This document shows positions 34,360-43,522 of a DNA stretch of 64,000 bases, one piece after another. Position 1 is the first letter of the stretch. Every line of letters begins with the position of its first letter. The position numbers were made by a program, and so were the translations under genes. This stretch comes from Gammaproteobacteria bacterium (GTDB lineage: Bacteria > Pseudomonadota > Gammaproteobacteria > Steroidobacterales > Steroidobacteraceae). The notes beneath the pieces are model-generated. The model searched no databases and was not told the origin of the DNA. It saw nothing but the letters and a program-made list of their open reading frames with translations. The DNA lies in assembly GCA_947469285.1 (NCBI GenBank), contig CANIOW010000003.1, forward strand, positions 95,805 through 159,804, read 5' to 3'.

Positions 34360-35273
34360 ACCTTGACCCGTTGCCGCGCACCAGGCCGCACCGAGTAACG
34401 GCCGCGGGCATCCTGGATGTCGAGATTGACCAACCGTTCCCGGCCACCGTAGACCGTGGTTTTCAGCCAGCCGAGCTCCGCCTCCAGCCCAGGCTGCCGC
34501 AGTTCCTTGTGCCAGCAACGTTCCTGCGCGTCCCAACGGTAACCACGGCCGCGCAGCGCGTCCTTGGTGGCGAAGGGCGAGTCATTCGCCCACAGCCGCA
34601 GCGATTCTTCACGGGCGCTGGTCAACAAAGCCTGAAAGGCGGTGCCGCCCGTGTCGCCGAGCGGCTGTGCCAACACTTCGAGCAACGCCAGACAGTCGAT
34701 CTCCGCTCGGTGCCCTTCGTAAAAGAAACCACTGCGGTAGGCGAGATATTCCAGTTTGTGGCTGCTGATGCCCTGCGCCGACCACGGGATGTCGTACTGG
34801 GAACAACCAAAAGACAAGTTTTCAAACCACGTAAAGCGCTGCTCGAGGAAGCGTCGGTCAAAGGCCGCGTTGTGTGCAATGACCAAATGCACCTCGCGCA
34901 GACAGGCTTGCAAGGCGGCTTCGTTGAACTGCTGCCCCTGCACCATGTCGTCGGTGATGTGATGGATGGCGGTGGATTCTGGCGGAATGGGCATGCCGGG
35001 ATCTTCGAAGGCGCTGAAGCGCGCCACCACCGGACCCAAGGCGCCGCTGTCGCGGTCGTATTCGAAGACGATGACCGCCAGCTCAATAATCTTGTCGCGC
35101 TCAAGATCCATGCCGGTGGTTTCGGTGTCGACCACCGCCGCCCGCAGCGGGTGCGCCGTGGTGAGCGGCGCGCGGCCGTGGGCGGGGTCGAGCCGGCGCA
35201 GCACGCGGTAGTCCGGGTGGCGGGAAAGTTCGGCGGCAAGCGCCTCGAGGTCTGCAGTAGAAGAGGTACCCAT
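34356..35273 (-). CDS. DEDDh 3'-5' exonuclease with C-terminal extension
   Basis: DnaQ-like exonuclease of 305 residues. Exo I is VVDTETTGMD (Asp49, Glu51), Exo II lies in VIAHNAAFDRRFLEQRF, and Exo III is GHRAEIDCLALL (His and Asp), the DEDDh set. Residues about 215-305 form an extension (SPFATKDALRGRGYRWDAQ and YGGRERLVNLDIQDARGRY) seen in stand-alone proteins of this group; its function is not known to me. The ATG at 35273 was preferred to the in-frame GTG at 35306, which lies in a hairpin stem. A DNA repair or proofreading-like role is likely. Confidence 0.8.
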   Translation of the reverse strand: MGTSSTADLEALAAELSRHPDYRVLRRLDPAHGRAPLTTAHPLRAAVVDTETTGMDLERDKIIELAVIVFEYDRDSGALGPVVARFSAFEDPGMPIPPESTAIHHITDDMVQGQQFNEAALQACLREVHLVIAHNAAFDRRFLEQRFTWFENLSFGCSQYDIPWSAQGISSHKLEYLAYRSGFFYEGHRAEIDCLALLEVLAQPLGDTGGTAFQALLTSAREESLRLWANDSPFATKDALRGRGYRWDAQERCWHKELRQPGLEAELGWLKTTVYGGRERLVNLDIQDARGRYSVRPGARQRVKV

Positions 35274-35305
35274 GGTGTCAGCATCGTACACAGTCAAAGG
35301 GCTCA

Positions 35306-35345
35306 CGGGGTGACCCCGCTCAGTCGGCGCCCGCGGCTGGCGCCG
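35306..35345 (-). terminator. Tandem GC hairpins after the deacylase gene
   Basis: CGGCGCC-N7-GGCGCCG (35325-35345) and CGGGG-TGA-CCCCG (35306-35318) are perfect inverted repeats just downstream of the deacylase stop on the minus strand. No T tract follows, so this is a probable 3'-end structure or rho-type terminator rather than a classic intrinsic one. Confidence 0.35.
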
Positions 35346-35354
35346 CGTCGTGCT

Positions 35355-37085
35355 TCACGGATTCCAGGGCCAGTCTTTCGCGGTGGCCCGACAACCGCCA
35401 TCGGGCCAGCCCTTCCAGGCACGCCCGCGCACCACACGCCCAGCGGCCGCGCCCGTGGCCACCCCTTTCGCCAGCACCTGCACCCCATTCACCCAAACCT
35501 CCGACACGCCCGTCGAGAGCTGGTGCGAGTTTTCGAAAGTGGCATGGTCTTGCACAGTGGCCGGATTAAACACCACCACATCGGCGAAATACCCCAGGCG
35601 CAACTGACCGCGCTCTTTGAGCGCCAGATTGGCCGCCGGCAAAGCAGTGAGTTTGCGCACCGCCTCTTGCAAGGTGATGACGGATTCATCGCGCACATAC
35701 TTGGCCAGCACGCGCGTGAAATTGCCGTAAGCGCGTGGATGCTCGTTGGCAGCGAGAAACACGCCCTCAGGAGCGGGCGCCGCGGCATCCGAACCAAAAC
35801 TCACCCAAGGCAAGGCTATCTGCCGCCGCAGATTGTCTTCGGACATCAGGAAATAGGCGACGCCTACTCGTGTGCCGTCTTCGATCACCAGATCAATGGC
35901 TGCGTCCTCGGCGCTGACGCCGCGTTCTGCCGCCACGGCGGCCAGCGTCTTGCCAAGATAGGGAAGCAAAGCGGGGTTCTTGAACCCGAGTAACAGCATG
36001 CCGGCGGGGCCCGCGCGCAGGGCCAGATTTTCCCACTCAGGCTGCGGGTTACGCATCTCGGCAAGCACCCGCGCGCGCGTCGCGGGGTCTTTCAGATGCT
36101 CGATCCATTGCTCAAGGCCACCATCTTGCACCCAGGGTGGCATGGCCGCATCCAGCCCGGTGGCGCCGGCGGTGTAGGTGTACATGTCCGCCGTGATGCG
36201 CGTGCCTGCCGCACGGGTGGCTTCAATGGTGTGCAGCACCCGGTCGATCTTCGACCAGTTGGTCTGCCCGGCAAATTTGAGATGGTAAATTTCTGCTGGC
36301 CCGCCCGATTGCTGGGCGATCTCGATCGTTTCGGCCACGGCTTCCTCGATGCGATCGCCTTCCGAGCGCATATGCGCAATGTACATCCCGCCGCAACGCG
36401 CCGATTCGCTGGCCAAAGCCACCAGCTCCGGCGTTTTCGCATAACCATCGGGGCTATAGATCAGCGCGGCGGTCACCCCGAGGGCGCCTTCTTCCATGGC
36501 CTGGTGTACCAGCCCGCGCATGGTGCTGAGCTGCGCCGCATCGGGCTGCACGTCCACTTCATCGAGCACGTAACTGCGCACCGTTCCTGCCCCGACGAAT
36601 GACGCCACATTCGGCGCAATGCCGTGCTGGACCAGCGTCTCGAGGTATTCGCCCAAGGTAGTCCATTCAATGGGGTACTTGACGCCGTACTGCCGCTGCA
36701 ACATCAGCTGCCGCATCTTGGGCGAGACGGGGCCCATCGACATTTCACCCATCACCTCCAAGGTAACGCCCTGGGTGATGTCACTGAGCGCACGACCATC
36801 CTGCAGCAGCGACTCCTCCGGATGCGCGAGCATGTTGATGAAGCCAGGCGCAATGGCCTGACCGCGCGCGTCCACTTCGGTCTTGCCGCGCCCCGGCGCG
36901 TGACGGCCGATGTAGCTGATGCGATCACCATCAATGGCCACATCGCCGCGATACGGCGCTTTCCCGGAGCCGTCATAGACCATGCCCTGACGGATAATGA
37001 CCTCGTGCACTGGCGCCGCCAGCACGCTGCTGGCCAGCAATGCCAGGGCCGTGCCAGCGAGCAGCGTTTGTGCCTTGCGGTTCAA
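35355..37085 (-). CDS. N-acyl-D-amino-acid deacylase family amidohydrolase, exported
   Basis: Metal-dependent amidohydrolase of 576 residues, similar to D-aminoacylases, which release free D-amino acids from N-acyl-D-amino acids. A signal peptide (about 1-23, ending SVLA) suggests a periplasmic location. VHEVIIRQGMVYDGSGKAP opens the mature part, then PGFINMLAHPEESLLQDGR replaces the more usual GFIDVHTHDD, a variant that may alter the first metal site. TAALIYSPDGYAKTPELV and YIAHMRSEGDRIEEAV are typical of the family. The TTG start overlaps the TonB-receptor stop (TTGA). Last gene of the putative D-amino-acid operon. Confidence 0.82.
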   Translation of the reverse strand: MNRKAQTLLAGTALALLASSVLAAPVHEVIIRQGMVYDGSGKAPYRGDVAIDGDRISYIGRHAPGRGKTEVDARGQAIAPGFINMLAHPEESLLQDGRALSDITQGVTLEVMGEMSMGPVSPKMRQLMLQRQYGVKYPIEWTTLGEYLETLVQHGIAPNVASFVGAGTVRSYVLDEVDVQPDAAQLSTMRGLVHQAMEEGALGVTAALIYSPDGYAKTPELVALASESARCGGMYIAHMRSEGDRIEEAVAETIEIAQQSGGPAEIYHLKFAGQTNWSKIDRVLHTIEATRAAGTRITADMYTYTAGATGLDAAMPPWVQDGGLEQWIEHLKDPATRARVLAEMRNPQPEWENLALRAGPAGMLLLGFKNPALLPYLGKTLAAVAAERGVSAEDAAIDLVIEDGTRVGVAYFLMSEDNLRRQIALPWVSFGSDAAAPAPEGVFLAANEHPRAYGNFTRVLAKYVRDESVITLQEAVRKLTALPAANLALKERGQLRLGYFADVVVFNPATVQDHATFENSHQLSTGVSEVWVNGVQVLAKGVATGAAAGRVVRGRAWKGWPDGGCRATAKDWPWNP

Positions 37086-39316
37086 AAGCTGTAGTCGACG
37101 GTCAAGCCCACCGTCCGCGGCTGCACGAGCGTGCCACGGTAAAACCGCACGCCTGTCAGCCCATTGGTCTGCGGCAAGCCAGAGTTGAACGTCCGTTTAT
37201 CCGCCAGGTTGCGCACATACAGCGCAACATCCACCTTGCCGCGGCTTAAGCCGAGGTTTAGATCGGCGATGGAACCGGCCGGTATGCGTGCCGTGGGGTT
37301 AGCGGAAGAGAACGTGCTGTACTGCTCCGTCAGGTAGCGAAACGCCGCGTTCACACGTGGCGTCCAGCCACCCAGCGGCGCCAGACGATAATCCGCCGTC
37401 GCGGCCAAGGTCCATTTCGGCGCCGTCGGCAGGCGCGCACCTACTGCAACGGTATAGCTGGCCGTGACCACTTGCTGCGTCGCCTTGGCATCGGTGAAGG
37501 CAGCATTCACGCCCAGTCGCAGGGCCTCGGTGGCCAGATAATTCACGCTCATCTCTACGCCCTTGCTGGTGGCGGTGCCGGCATTGGCGCCATAACCAAT
37601 ATTGCCATCTGCGGTGAGCACGATGGCCTGCATGTTGGTCCAGTCGATCTTAAACACGCTCAGGTCAATCGTGCCGCGCGCGCCAGCGAACTGGCTTTTC
37701 AGTCCCACCTCGTAGTTCTTCATGGTGTCCGATTGGGTGGAGGCGGGAATCTCTGGATACTGGGAGCTGACGACATTCGGCACACCGGGGCGGTAGCCGT
37801 TGGCCACCCGCACATACCCCATCGTATTTTCAGCAAAGTGGTAGCTGACATTCGCCATGAAATTGGTGATCGAAGCATCACTGGAGGAGAGCGTGTCCGA
37901 AGGCGCCAGGATGATGCCGCCCGTTTGCGCATTCACCAACTGCTCGTTCTTCAGCCGCCGCAAGCCCACCGAAACCGCCAGTGCCGGCGTCAGCTGGTAG
38001 CTGAGGTTGCCGAACACCGCCCGCTCCTTATAGGAACTGGCGACGCTCGCCAGCGCGAACGGGTTGATACCGGGAAGTGGCGCCAGGTCCAGCCCTAAAG
38101 CCTCCAGATCCTGCGAGTTGGTAGCATCTTCCTTGGTGTAATAAGCCCCCAACAACCAGCTCAGCCGGCTTTCGCCGGCAGAAGACAGCCGCAGTTCCTG
38201 CGTGAATTTTTTCACGCCGACCCCCGACAGAAACATATTGTTCGTGGGCGTATCGGGCCCAAAAATCAGTGGCTGCAACCAGCCGTAGGCCAAAGTCATG
38301 TCCTGGTCGTGCTCGGTGATCTTTTTCGAATACGAGGACGCCGAGGTGAGGTGGCCGAACGGCAAGTTCCAGTCGATCGTGACCGAACCAAAATCAATTT
38401 TGGTGCGAAAAGACTCCGGGACGGTGTGGGCCCAGGCCTGCGGGCCATCCAGCCATTCGCCCGGACTATAGACCGGGCCCTCACCGACGGCCGTGGCCGC
38501 CACCAGGTTCGAGCCTGCGGATTGAATTTCCTGATGGAGCGCCTGCAGCTTGACGCTCACCGCGTCGGTGAGCTGCCACAGCAAGGCCACACGCGCGCCT
38601 TTCTGCGTGGTGGTGTTTTCATTGTTCCGCTGCAGCGTGGGGTTGTCGATAAAGCCTGGCGTCTTGCGGTCAAACACGCTGACGCGCACCGCGAGCTTGC
38701 CCGCCACCAGCGGGGCACCGAAGGCACCGCGCACCCCATAGCCACCGCTGCCGCCGCCGGAGACACTGAGCGCTTCGACGCCCACCTGGGCCTCGGTGGC
38801 ATCGAGCGATGGATAGCGCATGGCATATTTGAGCACGCCGCCCATCGAGTTCGCGCCGTACAAGGTGCCTTGCGGGCCGCGCAGCAGTTCAATAGCGGCA
38901 ATGTCGTAGGGCATCAGGTCCAGCTGGTAGGAATCTTCACGTGCCCAGCTGGCACTGGAGCCCACCGCCATGTCGTCGATCAGCGTCGCCACCAGCGAAC
39001 CGTTGCCCTGAGAATTCAGGCCGCGCATGGTAATGGTGGAGCGGCCGGGGCCGCCGGTGTTGCTGATCACGAGCCCGGGTACAGCGCCACTGATGTCCGC
39101 CAGCGCCGCCACATGCATGCGTTCCAGCGTGGCCCCAGAGAGGCTACTGACCGACACCGCCACATCCTGCAGGCGCTCAGAGCGCTTGTTAGCGGTGACG
39201 ATCACCTCGTCGAGCGCATTCGTGGCCACCGCCTCTGCGGCGCTGTACGCGGGGAAGGACACCGCGGTGAGGATCGCCAACGCGGTGGGTGCTAAAAGGC
39301 CCTGCTGGTTATTCAA
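37082..39316 (-). CDS. TonB-dependent outer-membrane receptor
   Basis: Energy-dependent outer-membrane importer of 744 residues. The signal peptide ends near YSAAEA, followed by a TonB-box-like DEVIVTANKR. The plug domain (about 45-160) has ISNTGGPGRSTITMRGL and ELLRGPQGTLYGANSMGGV. A 22-strand barrel region follows and ends in LTVDYSF with terminal Phe. The TTG start has GGAG eight bases upstream. The ligand is unknown; location between a serine hydrolase and an N-acyl-D-amino-acid deacylase suggests a peptide or acylated amino acid rather than a siderophore. This is inference from context. Confidence 0.9.
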   Translation of the reverse strand: MNNQQGLLAPTALAILTAVSFPAYSAAEAVATNALDEVIVTANKRSERLQDVAVSVSSLSGATLERMHVAALADISGAVPGLVISNTGGPGRSTITMRGLNSQGNGSLVATLIDDMAVGSSASWAREDSYQLDLMPYDIAAIELLRGPQGTLYGANSMGGVLKYAMRYPSLDATEAQVGVEALSVSGGGSGGYGVRGAFGAPLVAGKLAVRVSVFDRKTPGFIDNPTLQRNNENTTTQKGARVALLWQLTDAVSVKLQALHQEIQSAGSNLVAATAVGEGPVYSPGEWLDGPQAWAHTVPESFRTKIDFGSVTIDWNLPFGHLTSASSYSKKITEHDQDMTLAYGWLQPLIFGPDTPTNNMFLSGVGVKKFTQELRLSSAGESRLSWLLGAYYTKEDATNSQDLEALGLDLAPLPGINPFALASVASSYKERAVFGNLSYQLTPALAVSVGLRRLKNEQLVNAQTGGIILAPSDTLSSSDASITNFMANVSYHFAENTMGYVRVANGYRPGVPNVVSSQYPEIPASTQSDTMKNYEVGLKSQFAGARGTIDLSVFKIDWTNMQAIVLTADGNIGYGANAGTATSKGVEMSVNYLATEALRLGVNAAFTDAKATQQVVTASYTVAVGARLPTAPKWTLAATADYRLAPLGGWTPRVNAAFRYLTEQYSTFSSANPTARIPAGSIADLNLGLSRGKVDVALYVRNLADKRTFNSGLPQTNGLTGVRFYRGTLVQPRTVGLTVDYSF

Positions 39317-39352
39317 ATTCGCTACTCCCCAGTGCTGTTCGTCGATGGTTAT

Positions 39353-41329
39353 TCAATAGTGAACGGTGAAGCCAATCACGTGGAACACCAGGCCCACATA
39401 AACGACCACGACGCCAGCGGCGCCCAAGAGCAGGTTCCAGAGCTTGCCGCTCCAGTGGGTGGTGCTGCGCAAGCACTGCGCGGCATGCCAAACACTCGTG
39501 ACCGCTACCGCGATAAAGGCGAGCCCGCTGGCGACCTGTAGCGCCAAGAACCAAGCGTCCTGTGAGCTCTTGCCGAACTCCAGCGTCGCAAAGGTGACCA
39601 CCCAGGCCAGTAATACCAGCACCGTGGCCAGCGCACTACGGCGCGACCAACGATAGCTCTGAGCGAGGGTCCCGGTGAACGGCGCCGGTAACTGGTGACG
39701 ACGACGCACCCAAGTGGCGCCGCCCCACACCAGGCAGCTGAACACCAACGCCAGCAGCGCTACGCCTACGGCAGGCAGCAACCAGAGCGGCGAACGCCAC
39801 CACGGCGTGGGCAGGAGCAGCATGAAGGGATAATCGATCTGCAGGAACGACACTTGGTCGTTCACCATGCGCGCTGCAATATGGGCATCTCCGTCGTCGG
39901 AGCGCCAGAAGTAGGGCGCCACTTCACGCAGCTTGTACCCCGCGGGTGGTCCACCGCCCATCGGGGGCATGGAGAGGGTGCCATCCTCGTTCGCGGTAAT
40001 CTTCAGGCTACCGACCAGCGTCAGCACGTTCCAGAAACTGGTGAACGGGTTGCGCGACGAGTCGTAGCGGCCGCTGATAGCCTTGGCGTGTGCCTGCTGC
40101 AGCGCTGCAGACAACGGTGTTCCTGCCGACACGGCGGCCACGGGGACCGCTGGGAAGTAGCGATCGGCAAAGCCTTCTCCCAGATTCATGCGCAGCGCCC
40201 CACCGGCACCCTCCCGACCCGCGCTGTTCACCGACACGAACAAGCCCACGCCTTCATCCAGATACAGCTCCAGCTCGCTGTGGAACCATTCGGTGTCGCC
40301 ACCGTGACCAATGACGCGGTGCCCGTTGAGATTCTGTTCGTAAAAGCCCAGCAGCATGCTGTTCATGCCGGGAATGACCACCGCTTTTGCGCTGTGCATC
40401 TGCTCGGCCGTCGCCGCTTGCAGGATGCGCACCTCGCCCAGCTGCCCGTGCTGCAAGTGCGCCAGCATAAAACGCGCCATGTCGGCGCCGGTGGCCTCCA
40501 TGCTGCCGGCCGGGGCGCAGTTAATGTATTCATAGGGCTTGGCAGCCCCCGAGGCGAGCGCATAACCCTGCGACATCTGGCCACGGATGCTGGCGGGCAC
40601 CGGCTGTCGAAACGAAGAATTCTGCATGCCCAGTGGCACCAACAGATGCCGCTCCACATAGTCATCAAAGCGTTCACCCGAGACCCGCTCGACGATATAC
40701 CCAGCCAGTGCTGCACCATAGTTGGAATACGCGGGTGTGGTGCCTGCCGCTTTGACGCGCACGGGCTGATAGTCGCGGATGTAATCGCCCAATGCGCCTG
40801 GCGGCTGGCTGGCAATCAGATCTTTGATCTGCTCCTCAAACCCCGGCGTATGCGTGAACAGATGGCGCACGGTGATGGGGCCGTCGCTGCGCGGCAACAT
40901 CGGGTGATCAAGGTAAGTGTTGACGTCGGCGTCAAGGTTCACTTTGCCTTGTTCCACCAGTTGCATCAGCGCGGTCCAGGTGAACAGCTTAGACACCGAC
41001 CCGGGCCGGAACAGCGTGGTGTCGGCGTCTACCGGCGTTTGCTTGGCGACATCAGCGTAGCCGTAACCCTTCTGCAGCAGCACCTGGCCATCTTTGACCA
41101 CCACCACCACGGCACCCGCCACTTCCCCCTGCCGCATGGCGTTGGGTAGAAAGCCATCGAGCCAGGCCTCCAGATCCCCCCGTTCAAGCGTGCGCGCATT
41201 GCCAGCGACCAACGTCGCGGGAGCTGCAGAGGCCGTGGTGGGCGGCACTGCCGGTACCGCAGCGGCCACGATCCCGGAAGTGATGAGCCAACCGGCCACA
41301 ACGGCCGTCACGATGGATCTGGTTGTCAT
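39353..41329 (-). CDS. Serine hydrolase (class C beta-lactamase family) with C-terminal membrane domain
   Basis: Envelope enzyme of 658 residues. A signal peptide is followed by a beta-lactamase/D-aminopeptidase-type domain (about 50-380) with SxxK at Ser111-Val-Ser-Lys114 (RPGSVSKLF), a YxN-like YSNYG and a terminal HGG in VIGHGGDTEW. After a linker, four membrane helices occupy about 530-655. Family members include D-Ala-D-Ala carboxypeptidases, D-stereospecific peptidases and esterases. ATG overlaps the DgcA-like stop (ATGA). A role in trimming D-amino-acid peptides in the periplasm fits the operon; the exact substrate is open. Confidence 0.85.
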   Translation of the reverse strand: MTTRSIVTAVVAGWLITSGIVAAAVPAVPPTTASAAPATLVAGNARTLERGDLEAWLDGFLPNAMRQGEVAGAVVVVVKDGQVLLQKGYGYADVAKQTPVDADTTLFRPGSVSKLFTWTALMQLVEQGKVNLDADVNTYLDHPMLPRSDGPITVRHLFTHTPGFEEQIKDLIASQPPGALGDYIRDYQPVRVKAAGTTPAYSNYGAALAGYIVERVSGERFDDYVERHLLVPLGMQNSSFRQPVPASIRGQMSQGYALASGAAKPYEYINCAPAGSMEATGADMARFMLAHLQHGQLGEVRILQAATAEQMHSAKAVVIPGMNSMLLGFYEQNLNGHRVIGHGGDTEWFHSELELYLDEGVGLFVSVNSAGREGAGGALRMNLGEGFADRYFPAVPVAAVSAGTPLSAALQQAHAKAISGRYDSSRNPFTSFWNVLTLVGSLKITANEDGTLSMPPMGGGPPAGYKLREVAPYFWRSDDGDAHIAARMVNDQVSFLQIDYPFMLLLPTPWWRSPLWLLPAVGVALLALVFSCLVWGGATWVRRRHQLPAPFTGTLAQSYRWSRRSALATVLVLLAWVVTFATLEFGKSSQDAWFLALQVASGLAFIAVAVTSVWHAAQCLRSTTHWSGKLWNLLLGAAGVVVVYVGLVFHVIGFTVHY

Positions 41330-42303
41330 CCCCACACCTCTGTACCAAACACTGACACTGTCGCCCCGTCGTACTGCAGGCCCGGCAGGCGATCGCATTT
41401 CTGCAACAGCGGGCCATCGATATCTACCAAGTCACACAAACAGCCGACGACAAAGGTCGGGGCCATGGCCAACGAACTGCCGCCCATGCAGCCCACCATC
41501 AGGCCCAGGCCGCGCGCCCGTGCGGCTTGCGCCAGCGCTAGGGCATGGGTGAGCCCGCCGGTCTTGTCGAGCTTGATGTTGATCATCTGGTAGCGACCCA
41601 CGGCCGCTTCCAGCTCACTGAGATCGAGGCAGGATTCATCGGCGCAGAGCTTCACCGGCGAGCGGTAACCCGCCAGTTCCGCATCGCCGCCGCGCGGCAG
41701 CGGCTGCTCGATCATCTCGACACCCAGCGCGGCAAACACCGGTGCCACCGCCTGCAATTGCGTGAAGGTCCAGCCTTGGTTGGCATCCACCACCAGGCGC
41801 GCGTCTGGCCGCGCGGCGCGAATAGCGCGTAGGCGCTCGACGGGCCGGTCGCCATCGAGCTTCACCTTGAGCAGCGACTGACCCATGGCCGCCGCCGCCT
41901 TGCGTGCCATCTCTTCAGGTTCGGCTTCCAGCCCAATGGTGAACACCGTCTGCAATGGCTTAGGGACCATGCCCGTCAATGCCCAGATGGAGCGGCCCGT
42001 GCGCTTTGCCTCGAGGTCCCACAGCGCGCAGTCCAGCGCATTGCGCGCCCCACCGGCCGGCAGCAGCGTTTGCAAAGTGGCCCGATCGAGACCACCGGCC
42101 ACCGCGGGCGCCACGCTTTCAATCTGTGCCAAGAGCGTCTCGACCGTCTCGTTAAGGTAATAGACGCCCAGTGCTTCACCATGACCCACAGCACCGGAGT
42201 CACTGAGATCCACCACGATCGAATCGAAGCTGGTCCAGACCTTGCCGGTGATGCGAAAGGGGCGAATGGCGGGCCAGCGCTCGATATGCACACTGAGCCG
42301 CAT
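41326..42303 (-). CDS. dgcA: Enolase-superfamily dipeptide epimerase / DgcA-like N-acetyl-D-glutamate racemase
   Basis: Muconate-lactonising subgroup enzyme of 325 residues. The active-site set is complete: LKVKLDGD (Lys146, Lys148), VVDANQGW (Asp173), MIEQPLPR (Glu199), CADESCLD (Asp222) and INIKLDKTGG (Lys244). Such proteins are annotated as L-Ala-D/L-Glu epimerases. Paired with a DUF1611 gene they act as DgcA, racemising N-acetyl-D-glutamate to the L-form. The ATG at 42303 was chosen, joined to the DUF1611 stop as TGATG, over an in-frame start at 42369. Dipeptide epimerase remains the alternative. Confidence 0.78.
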   Translation of the reverse strand: MRLSVHIERWPAIRPFRITGKVWTSFDSIVVDLSDSGAVGHGEALGVYYLNETVETLLAQIESVAPAVAGGLDRATLQTLLPAGGARNALDCALWDLEAKRTGRSIWALTGMVPKPLQTVFTIGLEAEPEEMARKAAAAMGQSLLKVKLDGDRPVERLRAIRAARPDARLVVDANQGWTFTQLQAVAPVFAALGVEMIEQPLPRGGDAELAGYRSPVKLCADESCLDLSELEAAVGRYQMINIKLDKTGGLTHALALAQAARARGLGLMVGCMGGSSLAMAPTFVVGCLCDLVDIDGPLLQKCDRLPGLQYDGATVSVFGTEVWG

Positions 42304-43325
42304 CAGGGGAACTCCGCCAACAAGCGCTCGACAATCGGGCCGACGCCGTCGATGAGCGGATCCACGCAAGGCAGGCCGCTGGCGGCGGCATAGCGCGCGA
42401 GTACCGCTTGGCGCTCGGCCGGCGGCACCTGCGCGGTGTTTAAGGAGATACCGACACAGCGCACCGCCGGATTGGTCAGTGAACCCAGTGCCACCGCGCG
42501 CTCGATCAGCGCATTGATGGAGGGCAAGGGGAATGCTTCCCAGCCGCCGATGACCTGGCGGCCCACTTCATGACACGCCACCAAGGCATCGGGTTGTGAG
42601 CCGACCAGCAACCCCACCGTGACTTGCAGATAGCCTGGATGAAACAGCGCGCCTTGCCCTTCGACGATATCCCAGTGGTCGGCGGTATTGTCCGGAGACA
42701 GGATCTCCGCGGCGCCGGTCAGGAAATCGGCGACCACCGCATCCAGCGGCAGGCCACGTCCGGCAATCATGATGCCGGTCTGGCCAGTGGCACGGAAATC
42801 GCTGTTTAACCCACGCGCTTTCAGCTCCGCATGGAGGGCCAAAGCGGTGTATTTTTTGCCGCAAGCGCAATCCGTGCCGATGGTGAGCAGTCGCCGGCCC
42901 GAGCGCTTGCGGCCAGTGCCTACCGGCAGGCCGGGAGGCGGTACGCGCACATCGACCAAGCGCGCCTCGCCCTGCGCCGCGGCGTCTGCTAGACCGGGCA
43001 GGCTGGCGAGCCGCACATGCAGCCCGGCGACAATGTCGATACCCAGCCTCGCGGCCGCACATAGCGTGGGCACCCAGCTGTCGGGCACGCCGCCGCCCAC
43101 CGCCGCTGAGCCGATGATGAGGCTGCGAGCACCAGCCGCTTTGGCCGCCTCCAACGAGAAGGTGGGGATGCCAGCGTCGACACCGCAGGCCGGCAGCCGC
43201 ACCTGGCCCAGACAATCGTCCGGGCGCCATTGCGCCAGCCCCAAACCGGTTTTCGCAAACGTCGCATCGGTGGCATCACCGAAGAACACCACGAAGGGTG
43301 TCTTGAACTGAATGAGGTTTTCCAT
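42303..43325 (-). CDS. dgcN: DUF1611 protein, DgcN-like D-glutamate N-acetyltransferase
   Basis: A 340-residue P-loop protein of the DUF1611 family. The nucleotide- or CoA-binding loop is TIGTDCACGKKYTALAL near residues 148-164, and GQTGIMIAGRGLPLDAVVAD and VEGQGALFHPGY follow, all characteristic. DUF1611 proteins next to a dipeptide-epimerase homologue have been characterised as DgcN, which acetylates D-glutamate as the first step of a D-Glu catabolic route. It is the first gene of the operon; ATG at 43325 was chosen over 43364 because MENLIQFKTPFVVFFGD is the conserved beginning. It is divergent from an Lrp/AsnC regulator. Confidence 0.75.
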   Translation of the reverse strand: MENLIQFKTPFVVFFGDATDATFAKTGLGLAQWRPDDCLGQVRLPACGVDAGIPTFSLEAAKAAGARSLIIGSAAVGGGVPDSWVPTLCAAARLGIDIVAGLHVRLASLPGLADAAAQGEARLVDVRVPPPGLPVGTGRKRSGRRLLTIGTDCACGKKYTALALHAELKARGLNSDFRATGQTGIMIAGRGLPLDAVVADFLTGAAEILSPDNTADHWDIVEGQGALFHPGYLQVTVGLLVGSQPDALVACHEVGRQVIGGWEAFPLPSINALIERAVALGSLTNPAVRCVGISLNTAQVPPAERQAVLARYAAASGLPCVDPLIDGVGPIVERLLAEFP

Positions 43326-43393
43326 AGCCCGTGCAGCGTAAACGGGATGCCTTTTCACCAGCAAGGATAAAACCCCTGCTGACAGTGCGCGGC

Positions 43394-43436
43394 GCAGGGA
43401 ATTCGAGCGAATCCGCAGGGAATTTCCCGAGAATCC
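43394..43436. promoter_or_regulatory. Tandem direct repeat in the dgcN/lrp-like promoter region
   Basis: Two adjacent units, 43394-43414 and 43415-43436, both begin GCAGGGAATT and end GAATCC. The second contains the inverted repeat GGGAA-T-TTCCC (43418-43428). They fall midway in the 197-base divergent gap. Lrp/AsnC regulators bind such phased repeats, so this is the likely operator of the adjacent regulator. Confidence 0.55.
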
Positions 43437-43522
43437 ACGCCGCCGCAGCAGGTGCCTGCCCTTGCTGGGCGCGGTATGCTGCCAGTGCGAGCTACCAGCA
43501 AACTCAACACGGAACCGGCACC

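Noticed and set aside
34272..35993. A 573-codon plus-strand frame over the exonuclease and deacylase genes
   Set aside because: Antisense shadow of two recognised genes; it also runs through the hairpin region between them.
39695..41149. A 484-codon plus-strand frame inside the serine hydrolase gene
   Set aside because: Lies wholly antisense to a protein with SxxK and membrane helices; composition is shadow-like.
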